Source: Nannocystis sp. (GTDB lineage Bacteria; Myxococcota_A; Polyangia; Nannocystales; Nannocystaceae). From it: 64,000 nt of DNA. The position numbers were made by a program, and so were the translations under genes. The notes under the pieces are model-generated. The model did not search any database, had not been told where the DNA came from, and worked only from the letters and a program-made list of their open reading frames with translations. Location of the stretch: positions 62,001 through 126,000 of the forward strand of contig JADJRG010000026.1 in NCBI GenBank assembly GCA_016712315.1, written 5' to 3'. Positions 63,971-64,000 of the stretch are shown in pieces (the stretch's first letter is position 1; each line of letters begins with the position of its first letter).

Positions 63971-64000
63971 ACATCACCCTGCGCCGCGGATCGCCCCCGG
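63967..64000 (+). CDS. Start of the next gene in the epimerase operon, cut by window end
   Basis: A GTG at 63967 overlaps the kinase TGA (GTGA). Eleven codons are visible (NITLRRGSPP after the start). Too short to assign; the opening recalls small acetyltransferases but that is a guess. Confidence 0.45.
   Translation, partial: MNITLRRGSPP

Overview
The window is very GC-rich DNA whose third codon positions are almost all G or C. It carries Ser/Thr kinases, Thr/Ser-rich lipoproteins, a lipoprotein with the myxobacterial Cys-rich repeat, an FHA regulator and degraded mobile DNA. This points to a myxobacterium (Myxococcota), probably of the Nannocystis type. That assignment is inference from gene content; there is no rRNA or other marker gene in the window.

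Layout. 1-10053 is a class 1 DISARM anti-phage locus cut by the window start: partial drmMI, two accessory genes (an ADP-ribosyltransferase-like protein and a Cys-rich protein), then drmA, drmB and drmC. 10069-18900 holds a histone-H1-like protein, a tandem-kinase operon and three lipoproteins. 19012-20114 is back-to-back gene debris (HTH, HNH nuclease, helicase). 20367-25625 has a lipoprotein with a strong terminator and an unrecognised four-gene operon (coiled coil, small membrane protein, EP-repeat protein, methyltransferase-like fold). 25901-32131 is an island with an excisionase, two paralogous tyrosine integrases (the first broken by one missing G), att-like repeats and a large unknown cargo gene. 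32443-33172 is more debris (RhuM, IS21 ends). 33255-36118 is a kinase plus FHA regulator operon. 36258-42249 is an insertion-sequence pile-up: an IS21-family element, transporter fragments, an ISL3 element with a perfect 8-bp target duplication, and a second ISL3 fragment. 42455-44065 encodes a matrixin-like metalloprotease with a cysteine switch.

44938-58936 is a second, complete class 1 DISARM system: drmD, drmMI, drmA, drmB, drmC. It is followed on the opposite strand by a two-gene operon (DUF4365 nuclease-like protein and partner) behind a perfect dyad. 61124-64000 starts a tightly coupled operon of epimerase, 74-aa protein, radical SAM/SPASM enzyme and P-loop kinase.

How the genes fit together. 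In DISARM the DrmMI methylase marks host DNA, DrmA/DrmB (with helicase DrmD and PLD protein DrmC) act on unmarked incoming DNA. Two non-identical systems within 60 kb, each with its own accessory two-gene module, make this a defence island. The integrases, IS elements and many truncated genes between them show how it is being remodelled. The best candidates for undescribed biology are the ART-like/Cys-rich pair inside DISARM-1, the low-GC patch in the second drmMI, the DUF4365 pair, the 730-aa cargo gene and the four-gene operon at 21237-25288.
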